64,000 nt of DNA, from positions 4,733,339-4,797,338 of the forward strand of contig NC_020166.2 in the NCBI RefSeq assembly GCF_000224145.3, written 5' to 3'. Positions 45,201 to 58,887 of this stretch are shown piece by piece. Under the pieces are notes generated by a model that had not been told where the DNA came from, made no database searches, and saw only the letters and a program-made list of their open reading frames with translations. The position numbers were made by a program, and so were the translations under genes. The stretch is from Ciona intestinalis. Its lineage: Eukaryota; Chordata; Ascidiacea; Phlebobranchia; Cionidae. How positions within the stretch are numbered: the stretch's first letter is position 1; each line of letters starts with the position of its first letter.

Positions 45201-47749
45201 AATGACGTCATCACACGTCATCTCATATACTATATTAACAATTTTTGAAACTTATTAATTTTGAAAAAAAAAATTGTGTTTGTGGGACTTTCGAGGTAAA
45301 CGTTTCGTAACGTCTTTTCATAGACTGCTATACGTTTCATGACGCAAAAACTACCCAATAGTACAATTTTTGATCATTTTACAGCTCATGATCCAACAAG
45401 GCTGCTATGAAAGAGTCAATAAACTGACTTTTGTAGGTAAAATTATTTTTTCCTATAAATATAAAAAGATTCGAAATTCTAGATTCGGAATTCTAGATTC
45501 GAAATAAAGTATTCTAGGATATCCTAGAATACCTAATTATTCTGTAATGTGCATCCCTACCTATGTTACGAAGTAATAACCCACTGTCTAAGAATATAAA
45601 TAAATGGTTATAAACTTTAAAGATGACCAGTGATAACTAAACATATTCCTTACAATCTCCTACAGTGCAGAGGATATACAACATTTGGTGAATTGATCCG
45701 GAGATTGGACCTCGCAGGAGCAGCTGCGCTTCCACACAGGTTCCCCTACATCCTGAAGATTGCAGAGCTTGTTGTTCGCCACAAGATGTCAACGTTAAGC
45801 GGCATGGCACAATCGCACTTCTTTCTTCTGATTGAAGCATTACTGGAACAAGGTTTAAACTTCAGAGTATTTTTTACTATTTTGTCAGCATTGATGTGTT
45901 ACTTTTGTGAGTAGTTTTTAGTATAGTTATTTAAACAACACATTAGTGTCTACCGGGTTGGACCATGTCCTGCCGAAGGACACATAGGTCCACAATGGTA
46001 GCAGACTTTTTAGCAGCAGTGGGCACAGGACGGATGGAAATCATGGAATACTTTACTCAAGTTAAAGTGACTAATGTTGCCCAACCACACAAGAATAAAT
46101 AGGTGTTGTTCATTACAATTCGATTCAATTTTTGATTGTAAACTATATGTCATTGTCAACCACCATTTTAATTACTCAACCATCATATTTGTTACTCAGT
46201 ACTTGAACGTGGATGTGAGATTCGACGAATGAGATCCATCCTTAATAGATTGATGTTCCTACTTCAACGTCAGTCTCGACGAACCTCATTCAGTTCTAAA
46301 CTATCCTGGTTCCAATGCATTGAGACTGTGAGGATATGGCAGAGCAAGCTTAAAAGGATTGAAGTTACTCGAGTAGGCTGTATTTATGAATTGTTAATTG
46401 TATTTAATATTGCATGAAATGAAAACACACCAACCAAAGTTAAAGCTTGATTTGCGCTGTACATAGCACTGATAAGGGATAACAGATTGGTAAATTTAAA
46501 TGCATCATATTATACGATTTATTCCATTTGTTTTAAGTAATTCAATATGTTTCACTTCAACACGAAAGAGTGTGGGTTTAGCTGACATCTTTAAGGGGCA
46601 AGCATGTAGAAAAGGAGTAAGAAAACTTGGTACTATACATTTTTAATAGTTTTATATTTCCATTCAGCGTTTTGATAATCGTGCTACTTTAACTGACCTG
46701 CCTCTTGAACTACAATACGACATCATTGCTTTCTTAAATGAAGCAGAAGATGTGAATGCTGCTTCCAAGGTTTGTCGGACTTTACACATGATATGCGAAC
46801 AGCCAAGTATCTGGAAAAATCTCTGCTACAAGAATTTCACTCAGGTGACCTTACATTGATATCTTATCATTGTGTTAGAATTATTTTAATGTTGGCAGCC
46901 CTTTTTGTAGACACCTGGCAGCAACAAAAGTGCAACTGGTACCCTCTGGTTATAACCCCAACGCTGCAACCATTTTCATTAACTATGCTTGCTAGTAAAA
47001 GCAGCAGATTTTTTTTTTATTGGGTCAATTTTAATTTCTCTAAAACTTTCATGAGCTTATGTTTATTTACTAATTATAATCGAAAAATACAATAAAAATC
47101 CTTTCTTATTACCATGACTCAGGAACAAGTGGATTGGGCAATTGCTTTTATGATTCGAAAGATTAAGAGAAACCAGAAAGTTGAAGAAGGAAGCTCTTCT
47201 TTGGATCAGGATTATTTTAACATAAACAGTGCCTCTAAGTGGATGGAAGTCCATGCTCTGTTGCATAAGTATGAAAGGAGCTTTGATTTGTTATTTTAAT
47301 ATTTTTACTTTGCCCTTTTTATTTAGAGCTTACGTATCTCGCGAATTGATTTATGTGGATCCACTATTACATTGCCAAAGATGCTCCGTCTTATTTTGGA
47401 AGGTAAGTGCCGACACAAGTATAATATGTAGGAATTATAATCTTTTGGGTGCATAGACTACAACATTTTTTTAAAAGTTTTTAAGCTTGTAATATTCCAT
47501 TAGCTTCCCCCCCAAAAAAATTTGTATTTATTTTTTTATATAATAGTACCTCACTTTACACTTTACAGATATGTGGATTGGTCTAAGGTCTTTGTAAATA
47601 TTTTCTTAGAACTTGACCTAAGCCACCACTTCCCTAATTATAATTTATACCTTTAGGATACCGGGCATCCTTGTATTGAAAGTGATAACTCAAATGTGAT
47701 TATTGATCAACTGAGTCCGCGGAAATTCATCTCGTTTTTCGATGATTAA
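42270..47749 (+). CDS. FBXO25: F-box protein FBXO25/FBXO32 (atrogin-1) family
   Basis: Exons: 42270-42385, 44757-44848, 44928-44992, 45666-45852, 46200-46372, 46668-46844, 47123-47268, 47327-47402, 47657-47749; 374 aa (human FBXO25 367, FBXO32 355). It is a substrate receptor for SCF (SKP1-CUL1) ubiquitin ligases; the vertebrate pair acts in muscle atrophy and in nuclear protein turnover. Seen: N-terminal MPFIGQDWRGPGY (family MPFLGQDWRSPG), RGYTTFGELIRRLDL (family HGYCTLGEAFNRLDF), MSTLSGMAQSHF, then an F-box at ~219-265 (LTDLPLELQYDIIAFL, IWKNLCYKNF), and the Cys-containing end LLHCQRCSVLFWKDTGHPC. Probably the single pre-duplication orthologue, so the paralogue choice is arbitrary. Exons 2-3 are poorly conserved but keep frame. 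Intron 1 (2.4 kb) may hide alternative starts; a GC-richer patch at 42660-42790 and a CpG-rich one at 43680-44640 are unexplained. Confidence 0.92.
45115..45559. mobile_element. hAT-like MITE with exact 8-bp TSD
   Basis: Terminal inverted repeats of at least 21 bp, TAGGGATGCACATTACAGAA at both ends on opposite strands, are flanked by the exact 8-bp repeat CCTATGTT (45107-45114 and 45560-45567). Inside both ends are clustered GATTCGAAT-type motifs (45145-45190, 45470-45510). It lies in intron 3 of the F-box gene. The GGGATGCAC end and 8-bp duplication are typical of hAT elements. No coding capacity. Confidence 0.88.
45920..46012 (-). mobile_element. short SINE fragment in F-box gene intron
   Basis: CACATTAGTGTCTACCGGGT, TCCTGCCGAAGGACACATAG and CACAATGGTAGCAG match the central SINE body only. 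Confidence 0.6.
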
Positions 47750-50700
47750 AATGAACTTATTTCTTTCTTCTACATTGGTTCTTCCTTCTTTTTTGTTGTG
47801 CCGCCTGCCCTGTCATTTTTTTGTTAAAGTGTTGAAAACTCTAACCCACTCACACAAAAGGTCAAATATTTTGTTTTGCACAGCTTACTATAACATCAAA
47901 GTTTGTTTCTGATAATTCATTTGGATTTTACAACAATTTGTTGCATGGTATAATGCTGATCAACTTTGATTATTCTCTGCACAGGCTTAATAATTGTCCT
48001 ATTATTAATATTGTGATTTTCATGTTTGCGCTGCTGGTGCTATATAATTTTCTTATCTTTCAAACTTTTTAATAACACTTACTGATTTTTCTTTGGTATA
48101 TGAATAGAAATTTGCAGTTGCAGGTTTGCACGTTGCATTAACACACTTAACTTGTTTCTTTTAGCCATTTCTGTTACAACTTGTTATAGCACTGTGTATA
48201 TTTGTATAAACCCATTTATGTTATTGCCTTTGTTGCCGCATTATGTTGAAATGCACTGTTCTATGATGCTTCATTTGACAAACACTGTATTGCAATACTT
48301 ATATTGGTCAAACAAGCTACTTAAAGCAAATCTAAATTAATAAAACAGTTTGTTCGCACACTTAAAATTATTCCCACACATATCAGAAGACACATGTGAC
48401 ATATTTTTCTCCTACTTTTATAGACTGAATCTACACATCATTATCCAAAACGGCCATGACGTTTATACTTTTTATAAATATTTCTTTTCATAAATTTGTT
48501 GCATTTTGCTTTATACATTTTAATTGCCTAAACAGTCTGTTTATTGTTCCATTTGTTTGTTCAAAATTTATCTGTGTGGCAGTAACTGTGAATGTGTATA
48601 ATAAAACATGCTGCTTTTCTCTGTTATACATAGTCATGTTTTGAATTAAATAGGCTCATGATATTTATGTAAATTGCACATACATATTAAAAGAACAAAA
48701 GCTGTTTCATTGAGATAAACAACAGTTCAAATATCCTTTTAATGCTCATTATTATGTTAGAACTATCTGGAAAGGGGTACGTGTCCACCCTAGATTGATT
48801 TATTTGTTTTAATTCGTTGCAATCAGATTTGTGGAACTAAATTTTGAAAACGTCTCATTTCCTAACGTTGCATTTCCTATCGACATAGATGGGCTTTATA
48901 GTTATCTGCTCCGCCCTGTATAATATATAACCATAGTTTAATAAGGCAACATTATTATTAAACTATGATATACCATACATAAATAGTTTATTCATAACAC
49001 GCCTTTATTAAATTACGGTACGTGTGCACGCGATAGAGGAAAGCTTGCATCGAAATGTTTAACAAATCTCTATGGCGGAACCAGAAGTTGTATGTTTTCA
49101 CGGTTGAGTTGTTTTGTTCGCGGACTTTAAAACTTTCGGATATCGAGGTTGTGTACATAGTTCGTATTACTTTATGATTTGCAAGTTTAGTTTCATTTTA
49201 AATGTAATTTGCAGTACTATTTAACACGCATAGCTAAACGAACAAATATTTCTAGGTGTGTCAAATATGCATTTCGAATGGCGCCTGTGATTGCGATACA
49301 ATCAAATGTATTAACCCGCTTTTATTAAAAATATTATTCACAGCGCCAAAGTGTACTCGAAAAGTGTCGGGAAAAAAGAGTGCAAGTTTTATACGAAATC
49401 TTAAATATAATTTAGTATCGTTATTATCCAGGTTATACATCTGTATGTGGGTTACCATTCTAATACCAAAAAGTGTTAATTTGCATAACTATCAGCATTC
49501 ATCAAACCCAGTGTTGTGATCTGCAAGGAAGTATAGCTGTATAGCTGATACTTCTTGATTTTATTTCCTGGTGCGAAGAAGTACACAGGTGAAACTGCAA
49601 TGAGCTAGATACAATGTTTTTTTTGCTTTTTTCGTCTACAGTAACTTAAACATGAGATTCTAATGTTATTCAGATTCAAAAGCTTAATGTTTACATTAAG
49701 AGTGTGGTATTGCTTGGTATAGGTTAGTGTTAAGAATTACAAAATGTTCCCACAGGCCACAGCTGCTTTTGTGTTTATTTTGAACACTTTATGTGATTTT
49801 CCCAGGTCATTCTTTCCACCCAACAATGACTTAAATGCTGTGATATTAATACCATAAGAGACTAAATGGAGCATTCTGTGTGGCGGATTTAGTGGTCATG
49901 CCTTTTATTTAAAAAAATTTAAACGCTTAGCGTGTCATAGGTCCGTCATTGTTTTACCATTACTTGTTCTATCATATTATCATACTTAGCAATTGTCATA
50001 TCATGTGTGTAAATTGAAACCATACTTGGTTGGTACAGTATGTTCTAAAAATGCTTCCAGGGTTAGCTTAGGGATGCTTTTATCTGGTTGCAATTTTTAG
50101 TCAACAAGCCTGAGGATTCCAAATTTACTTCTGTGCGTTTCGTAGCAATTCCTTTGCCTAAAAACTTAATGTAAATTTTACAATGCTACTGCTACTTGTA
50201 AATATGGGTATTCTCACACACACAAAAAAGACTATCATTATATTCGGAAAGGGATAATTTTATTTGTTAATTTGGGGTAATGTGACAAACTGACAGTATT
50301 CACTTCTTCATAAATAATCAGTTTCTGTACAAATAAACAGAGCTATTTCCCTCGCATTGGGTTACAGTAAGGGTAGACAATAAGGTATTGCATTTAATTT
50401 AATTATATATTTGATTAATATGGTTTTAAACAAACTGTGATATTTCCCTTTGGCAGTTTTTTCACTTTCCACATATCAGTTTACCATATCAAAATTATTT
50501 TTACCTTGTATATGCTTTATAAGTTATAAAAGTACAACTCTTTACGACAAAGGAGTATTTTATTTAATAGTAAAAATGGTATGACTTGTGTGAGCATTGA
50601 CTATGGCATTTTATGAGTATTCCCTTGTGTAATCTTGGTGTAATCAACAGAGGATTAGAATAATTCATGGAAGAGATTGGAATGTGATGAGTGTATACTA

Positions 50701-50895
50701 TGACTTGACTCGAGTGGTGTCGCATGGTTTATATTATAACTTTATAAGTGAACATTTCTAATATTAAGATAATAAGACTCTTTTTAATTAGACCTGTAAA
50801 GTTTCTGGTAATATGTACAGAAATTTTAAAATCTGTTTTTTTTGTGCAAACATTTTTTTTAAATTTTAACCTTCTTGTTTTTAGTACATCAAGAT
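47750..50895. other. F-box gene 3' region and CYRI 5' region
   Basis: No conserved coding exon. TATGGCGGAA at 49071-49080 lies in a GC-richer patch (49010-49150) that may be the CYRI promoter or first non-coding exon. A pyrimidine-rich acceptor ending CTTGTTTTTAG (AG at 50883-50884) lies 11 bases before the CYRI ATG, so either a cis 5'UTR intron or a trans-spliced leader joins here. Confidence 0.5.
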
Positions 50896-53800
50896 ATGGG
50901 GAATTTACTTAAAGTTTTACAATGCAAAGAAGAGGCATTTGAAGATTTTTTTCTTGATTTTGAAAGTAGGTGCTTGTAAATATTAATTATATAATAGCCT
51001 AAGCCTATATAATAAATATGTATAGTAAAGTCAAAGTGGGGTAATAATAACCAATGGGATACCTTGGTAAGAAAGGAACCCCCCAGCTGCTAAAAAATCA
51101 TTTTATTGAAAACAGCTTTTGTGGGTGAAAGGTAAATTTATTTGGTTTATTTTCATCCTGGGTTTTTTCCTGTTTTTATTTTTTTAGTTAATAAGTTTGT
51201 GATTGAATCGGTTATAAAGTTATATATTTATAAAATTTTAATTTAAATAATGATTTTATGGATTTTAAAGTTAACCATGGATCAAAATAGCTTTGACTTT
51301 TTTCTTTAGTAAATTTATCAACATCCATAGAGTAACACGACAACTGCAAGCAAATAAAATAAAACATGTTTTGTACCTTCCTTTTTCTAACAAACTGTAT
51401 GGGGTGTTGCATATATGAATGAGTAACTGATGGAATTAGCCATTTCCTGTGTTTGCAAAGTCGACTCGTGTTTCCTCTTGCTATTATATTAAGGTTACCA
51501 ACCTTGTGCCTCCTGTTGATATTACCTGATCAACATCTTAACCCAAGTTTCTAATAGTTGGTTATGTTATAAAACTTTTAACATTTGCCACTAAGGATAT
51601 TTAACTGTTATGAGTTATATAGTTTACAGTAAAATTTCACAGAACCCTTTATCCTGTAGTGTAACTGTTGTCAATACATTCGAGAACTGTTGTGGTCTTT
51701 TCAACTATAGCTCTAAAAAAATATAAAAGACTTTTTGTTGTCATGTCTTGGGTGTCATGCTTTTTTTTAAATAATTTTTTATTTAAAAAAAGATACATAT
51801 ATATATATATACATATATAACTTAATAAATTGTTTTTCTTGAAAAAAATTGGTGTACGGGCTGTAGTTTTTCACCTTTAAAATTATTTTGTAACAATGTC
51901 AGCTTGCATGTAAAAGCTTGCAGGTTACAGTAGTTAAATATATTCTTGTGGCCAATAATTGAATACTAAGTAGTAGTTGTGGTTTGTTATCCTTACTCAT
52001 TTTATTTACCTCGCTAAGATATTTTCATGGTTTAAATATAACATCTAAAGATGGTTTGTTTCTAAATTTGACTTGGCTTTTAAATTGTGCTTACTTTTTG
52101 GTTCAAACAAATTATGGAAACCAAGGTCATATCCATATTTAAATTTAAAACAGTTATCTTTGATGGTTTGAAAATGTATTGCCAAATTATTTAGTTTGTA
52201 ATAGTGTGATAAGTAATGTCAGTCAGTACTTCTGGAAACTTTGGAAAAAATATTTCGGCTGCATTACTGTTTGTTAGTACATTACCTCTTATTTATACAA
52301 CTAAAATGTATATACAAATATGTATCTATATAATATATACATTTTTTTATTCCACACATTTAACTGATCAAACTAAATTGTTATTGTCCCCCAGATGCAA
52401 GACCTTCAGAAGAAGAGAAGGAAGTTTATGATCAAGTTTCACACGTATTATCATTCGCTCCAGGAATTATTACTGAATTAAAGTCATATAAAGGAGCAGG
52501 AGATGAGATTCGTGTTGTAAGTTTATTATTATTTTCAGTTTGCTGCGTGGCGTTTGTAATGTTAATTAGAACAATAGAGCGACAATTAGAAACATAGAAA
52601 CAACAATACATGTATGAGGTGTGTTCTTTTCTGTTTGAAATCTGTTATTGTTATCCTACCTACTTGTTTTGCAATGTTTATAAAATACATAATAAAGAGG
52701 CCTACTCTAAATAGAAAGTGAAATATTTTTCAATTACATGCGAAATTAGGTCAAGTTATAATTTTTTAGTATATATATATGTTGTATACATCTTGTTATT
52801 TTAACCGACCCTAAAACTTTAACACAGCTTTTTTAAGTTTGTAACTGTAGTTATAGAAAGCTACTTATACATTTAAAGCAGTTAGTCCAATGTTACATTG
52901 GTATTTAATATGATCAGTAATGCTTATACTTCTTAGTGTTTAGTGTATTATTACAAGGATCATATTATATGTCTAAAAGCAATATCAATGTATTGAATGA
53001 CAATCAGCATCATTAGATCTTTTCATTAATTCAATAACAATAATTTTATCTCATAATGAATGTGATCGGTACCAAATACAATTTCTACCCACTAGCTTTT
53101 TCACATGTGATAGACCATATAGATTTTCTTATAAATTTTAATTATAACACTCTTAAATATTCAATGCAAAATCACGTTTGCTGTATCTAAGTAGAGGAGT
53201 AGGCCATTTATATAATTTTTTTAGTGAGTAGGCCATAACACTAAATTTGTTTAGTGAAAATTGTTCCTTTTAATTTGCTATAAATAATAAAGCTATCAAT
53301 AATCGAAACGTGCAGAGAATGCTTTAAAAGCAAAACATGTCCAGTTGGCTTGTTCACTTATTGTGTTGATGTGTTATTTTGGGTCTAAATTATCAACCGA
53401 CGCCCTTACTTCCTGCTGAGCTCTTGTAGCGTTACATGTATCTGGTACAGCGTGTCTGATTAAGTATTAATAAACCATGCAGCTGCTGTTTTAACATTTT
53501 CTTCAATATTATTTTGATTTCTTATACACCTAACCCTTTTTTGAAATCAATTATTCTGACATTCTGTTTAGAATTTTTATTGAAGTTTATGATGTATAAT
53601 ACTTTAAATACTGTGTAATAAATAAACTAATATCCATTTCAATACTGAATATTCAATATTATTGTTCAAATTGGTGAATTATCTAAATAGCACTGTGCAG
53701 TGTGTAGTTCTGCCTATTATAGGTGGCACTGTAAATACATACGTAACAGGAGTTCTACGTAAAGGTTTGGATTTATTTTCAGGCAATTTCAAATCCATCT

Positions 53801-56800
53801 TCACAAGAGAAGCAAGCTGACACCTGGCATGCAATTATACCACTTGTTAAACAACTAAAAGAATTTTTTGAATTTTCAAAACATCTGCGTGAGTTTTTAT
53901 ATTTTATTGCTTACGAAAAGCAAATATTACAATTTTTTGTTTTTCTTTTAACTATCATCAGTGCCCAGTAGCATACTAGTGTTGTGTTGTTATCAGTTTG
54001 GTCACCTGTCGTTTCAATACATTGTTTAGTCATCTCTAGCGTCATAATATTGTCAAGAGAATTACGTCATAGTAATGTGCGTGCATTCACGAGTGTGGCA
54101 TGTGTGTGATTATATTACAAAAACTGGAAACTTGCGTTTAACTTGCATTGAAGTTTAGTTATTGACTTATTGTCTCGTTTGTTAACAATTTTTTTATTCT
54201 ACCTTTATATACATTTTTTTAATAAAAATATAAAAATAAAAAATAGAATTTATAGAATTTTTTCTTCCTTAAACACAGAAAAATGCATTCAAGAATTACT
54301 CCGTGCCTTGACCTGTCACCCCCTTTCACCACTGCAGCATCTCGAGTCAAAGCAAGCACTGGCAAAACAATTTGCTGAAATTCTTCACTTTACATTAAAA
54401 TTTGATGACCTTAAGGTTTGTAGACCTATTGAAATGAGCTACACTCAGCCTACATGCTTGTTAAAAGATCAGTGTTCTAAAAATTTAGTCTTTAATCATT
54501 TGCTTATGTAGTTAATGGGTCAAAAATAAAATGTATTTACATTTTTGTTTCAATAAAAAAATGTTAAATTCACCTTGCTATAATGATTATTGATCCACTT
54601 TTATCTTGATTTCAAATCAACGATAATAATAATCATTAAAACATTACCAAATGAACAGAAAAACATTAACAAAGACTTGTCAAAATTATTTTAAAATAAA
54701 AAGATTAATATTTAATACGATAATTAATAATTCATCTACGAAACTAATGTACTGGATGCCTGCTGGCTGATGCAACAGGTTTTTGATGGACTAAGAAACT
54801 CTGTAACCTGTCATCATATTATAGACGTAGTGTTTCATTTGCATTTATTACTTAAGTTTGTTTTAAGCTACTGTAAACAAATAGGTTTTTGTTCAAGCAT
54901 AATGTTTAAAAGAATTTAAAAACTTTAATTAAATTTCAAAACAAAAAATACAAATACAAGTTATTGGAGACACAGTTGTATTTTGAATAATAAAATAATC
55001 CCTAAATATTTACAAGCGCAACAAAGTATTTTGACGAAAATATTTTGCATCCTTTTATTACAAACACAATTAACAACCAGTATGAAAAATAACAGTGAAA
55101 ACCCAAGAGCGTAGGGCAGTAAGCTAACCCATGCTAATCAGGAGTTAAAATGTTATTTTTTTGCTTAGTTACTGCAAAGGGTGTTCCTGTGGAATTACAG
55201 ATAAGTTTGATGAGATGAGATATGACAGCCATGAAATTAAAAAATATAAATATGCTTGTGCAATGAGGAGGTTATTAATTATGGTTTACCGCTGTTTTAA
55301 ATACTTTCTTTATTTCAATGCAGCCTTTTAACTTGATTTATAAAATGAATCTTAAACATGTTAACAAATGTTTGATAGTAACTTTGGTGCTTCAAACACT
55401 ACAAGTTAATTTAACACAGCAATATTATCATAAAAACTTTTCAGTGCTGGCTTCTGACCATTATTGTATTTCTCATATTCATGTCAACCTTTTACAATTT
55501 TTTTACCAACTTCCCTTTATGAGTAATGTCAGTCCTATCTTTGTCAAGGGAGATTTACAAAGATTGCAACATTTGTTACAGTTAACACAGTTCCATGTAT
55601 ATTGATTCTTTTCCCACATATGGACTTAAAATGATTGTTCGTTTTCCATTATCCACAGATGAACAATCCCGCTATACAGAATGATTTCTCATATTTCCGA
55701 CGCACAATGCAGAGAAGAGGAATGAACTCTGCTACTCCAGGTATGTTAGGATGACAGAGTTCATTGTTAGAGCCAGCTATTCCATCTATTACCATTTTTG
55801 AGATCCATGAGTTAGCATGTTGTTTCTTGATATTGGGGTAATGATCACCTTTGGCCTAAATCCCAGGTCTCCCTATGTGCCTCACTGTAGGACCTCCACC
55901 TCACAGTCACAGAAGGTTATGATAAAAATTATAACAAACCCTGGTTTGTGTGCCATTACTCACATAGAGTCACATTCACATAGGTTTCTGTACTGAAACA
56001 TTTATTACTTGTTAAGACAATTATTATATAATTAAGTATCTTTAAAATTTTCCTTTTTTTCCACTCTAGTACCAGGCAGGTTTGCCATTATATTTAACTC
56101 TTAGAATATATTGATAATAAAATTTAAACAATCAGCAATACTGTTCACATATCTAAGACATATATTTTCATCAGGTATTGATTATGAAGAAGGAAGATGC
56201 ATTTCAACAGAGATGGCAAACGAAATGTCTTTATTTTATGCTGAAGCAACTCCTATGTTACGCACGCTAAGTGATGCAACCACACGTTTTGTTCAAGATG
56301 TATGTAAACTAGCAGTTGCATTATTTAAGTAATGTTGCCACCAACATTATATAAGGCACCGATTTTATTTAATGTTTTGTGGAAAACTACTGTATGAAAA
56401 TTATTTTAAAGTAGTGCTGGAATTTTGGTAACCTGGCCTTATTATATGCTTACATACACACCATTTCCTTTATAAATATAATAAATACCATTATAAATCA
56501 AACTGTATGAAATTTGTGGCATGTAACCCCAACCTTTGGAACAGGGGTAATGGCAGATGTTTTGGCAGGCTAGTGTCTGTACATATCGCATTTGCCACAT
56601 TTATCAACCACGTTCCCTATATTTGACGACTCAGTTCAAAGTGTGACTATGTTTTAACAACGTCGCAACAGATCTTGTTAAAAATTCAAAATTGGTGATT
56701 ATTGTAAGCGTAAATTGAAAACCATTTGCTTTAACAGAATGACGATGTAGAAACAGACCGAACATTAGAGGTCCTCAGCACCATGGCAAACATTTGTAAA

Positions 56801-57540
56801 GCCATGCTTGAAAATCCGTGAGTTTATTTTTTGGGTTTGAAATGTGATCAGATTGTTAATTTCCATCATTTTAATATTTTTACAGGATTTTTGCGTATAG
56901 TAAATGTATTTCTTTACACAAGCTTTAAACTCAGTATATATTGCTTACAAAGCGATAAAACCATGTTTGTTTAACTAAGTGAATAATAAATATGATAACT
57001 AAGTTGAATTAAAATCTATGTTTATTACGGTGGATTCATTTCAACAGAGATGATCAGCGTTTCCAGATGGGAGCAGATTCCGTTTCATTTTGTGTCCGAG
57101 TGATGGTTGGTGTTATCATATTATACGATCATGTTCATAAAGATGGAGCGTTTGCAAAAGGATCAAAAATAGATGTAAGATTAGGTTGAATAATTTTACA
57201 TTTAAGGTTAATTTAGCATTGCTTCAAAATTTATTTTTTTTAACCAAGTGTATTATAGTACGGTGAGGTAAAAAGAACATAATATATTAGGCTTTCATCC
57301 TGCGTGTGTTTAAACAGTTAACATCTGCTTTATTATTAAAACAATTTTGTGATATATGACTAGCATAGAGGATTTAAAAGTTAAATTATCTTGACACAGA
57401 TCAAAGGATCCATTCGTGTGGTAAAGGAACAGAATGCCAAAGTTAAAGTGAAAACTCTTCTCAATGCTCTCCGATACACAACCAAGCATTTAAATGATGA
57501 AGCAACTCCAAAGGCAATACAAAAAATGTTAGAATGTTGA
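50896..57540 (+). CDS. CYRIB: CYRI (FAM49) Rac1-interacting protein
   Basis: Exons: 50896-50965, 52395-52516, 53783-53888, 54279-54415, 55659-55740, 56175-56299, 56738-56817, 57048-57174, 57400-57540; 329 aa (human CYRIB 324). CYRI proteins bind active Rac1 at the plasma membrane through a DUF1394 fold shared with CYFIP and so restrain WAVE/Arp2/3-driven protrusion. Seen: [10 protein letters not shown], with Gly2 available for myristoylation; [40 protein letters not shown], where R159/R160 match the human Rac-binding arginines; [36 protein letters not shown]; and [19 protein letters not shown] at the end. One gene probably stands for vertebrate CYRIA and CYRIB. Introns are longer than in the neighbouring genes, up to about 1.4 kb. 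Confidence 0.96.
51784..51820. repeat. AT/ATAC microsatellite
   Basis: Alternating TA with interrupted CATA units in a CYRI intron. Similar short TA runs occur at about 35831-35860 and 60757-60779. Confidence 0.8.
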
Positions 57541-58887
57541 AAAATCTTTTCCTCAATTGTCCCTGTATACTGAGTGAAGGAAGCCTCACTTCTCAAATTC
57601 CTGCCTTTCAAAACATTGTCTTCAACATGCCCACTGAAGGATACCAAATCCCCCATTTTAAATCTTCAAGCTTTCCTTTTTAGAGTATTTTATCCTTTGT
57701 TTTATATTGGTTTGTTTATATTGTATTGACATAGCTGGTCAGTTAGCTTTTGATAGGTTTGTCCAAGCACCTAATCATCTAAGTCTTGTATTAGGAGCTG
57801 GTCAGACTGAAGTATCAGCATAAACTGCCAGGGTATATCTGTAAGGGGCTGATGGCACAAAAATTTTGACTTAAAAATATGTTGTGGTGCAAACTCTTAA
57901 AATCTTTAACATTTCTTTAACTCAATATTTAGTAAGTGGTGGACTTCATATCCTAGCTAGATGAAAACATGACAACAACAATATTTTATCAGTTGAATTA
58001 CTTTTAATTAGAATGATTTTGTAATGTTACAATTTTTATATGAACATATATTCGGCTATTTTCCTTTACTCAAGAATTTGCTTCCTTGTTTTTACTCGTT
58101 GTGTTGAAATTTTGTTTGATTTGTTGTGTTGTCCAGTTACCATTTCCAATAGTGTTTTTTCAAAGTACTATTTTTGCTCAAACAAAAGTGACTTGTATTT
58201 ATGAAATTCTATTTCTCAAAAATCAAATTTTCTTTTAAATTTATTGATTTCAGAAGATTTGACATTCATATCAAACGGATTTTATTTATTACACCCAAAT
58301 AGGCTTAGTTGCTTTGATATACTGCATATTGCTACACTTTCAATGCTTATTTTATGCTATACCTAATTAATCACACATCAAAACTTAGCTTCTAAAGCAA
58401 CTGCTAAGGCCGTACTTGCCCAGGAATTATTTTACTCTCCAGCAATCTGTTCCATGTCTGCAGTAGAAATGCACTGTATTGTATACCACCAAGCTTCAAC
58501 AAAACCTTGTAACTTTCTACTGTGATTTAATTCAGAATCAGATCAAGATTTTGCTAAATCAAGTTTTCCACACGTACTATTAGCTGCTTTCTTATTATTT
58601 TTCCCCCCCAAAAAAACATCAACCTAATTACACCCTCTTGCAGTATCAGTTTGATCCAAAGCTAACAGTTTGTTTGACAAATATACCGCCCAGAGATTTT
58701 ACAAATTTGTTCTTTATTGAAACAGTACAGAAATATTAGGAATGACAATAATTGAATTCGCAATTAGCTTTTAAATTATATAATCCTACATGCAAGCATT
58801 GAGGTATGTCACCAACTACTAATGAAATAGGGTTGCTAGTTGCTACTACAAACGTTAATTTGTGGAATACAGAAATGATTTTAGCAG
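57541..58887. other. convergent spacer CYRI/GST
   Basis: Probably 3' untranslated sequence of both genes. Minus-strand AATAAA at 58713-58718, about 170 bases beyond the GST stop, is its likely poly(A) signal. No repeat or gene recognised. Confidence 0.5.

Noticed and set aside
55318..55605. 95-residue frame in a CYRI intron
   Set aside because: Low-complexity, hydrophobic and AT-driven; the flanking CYRI exons join in frame without it.
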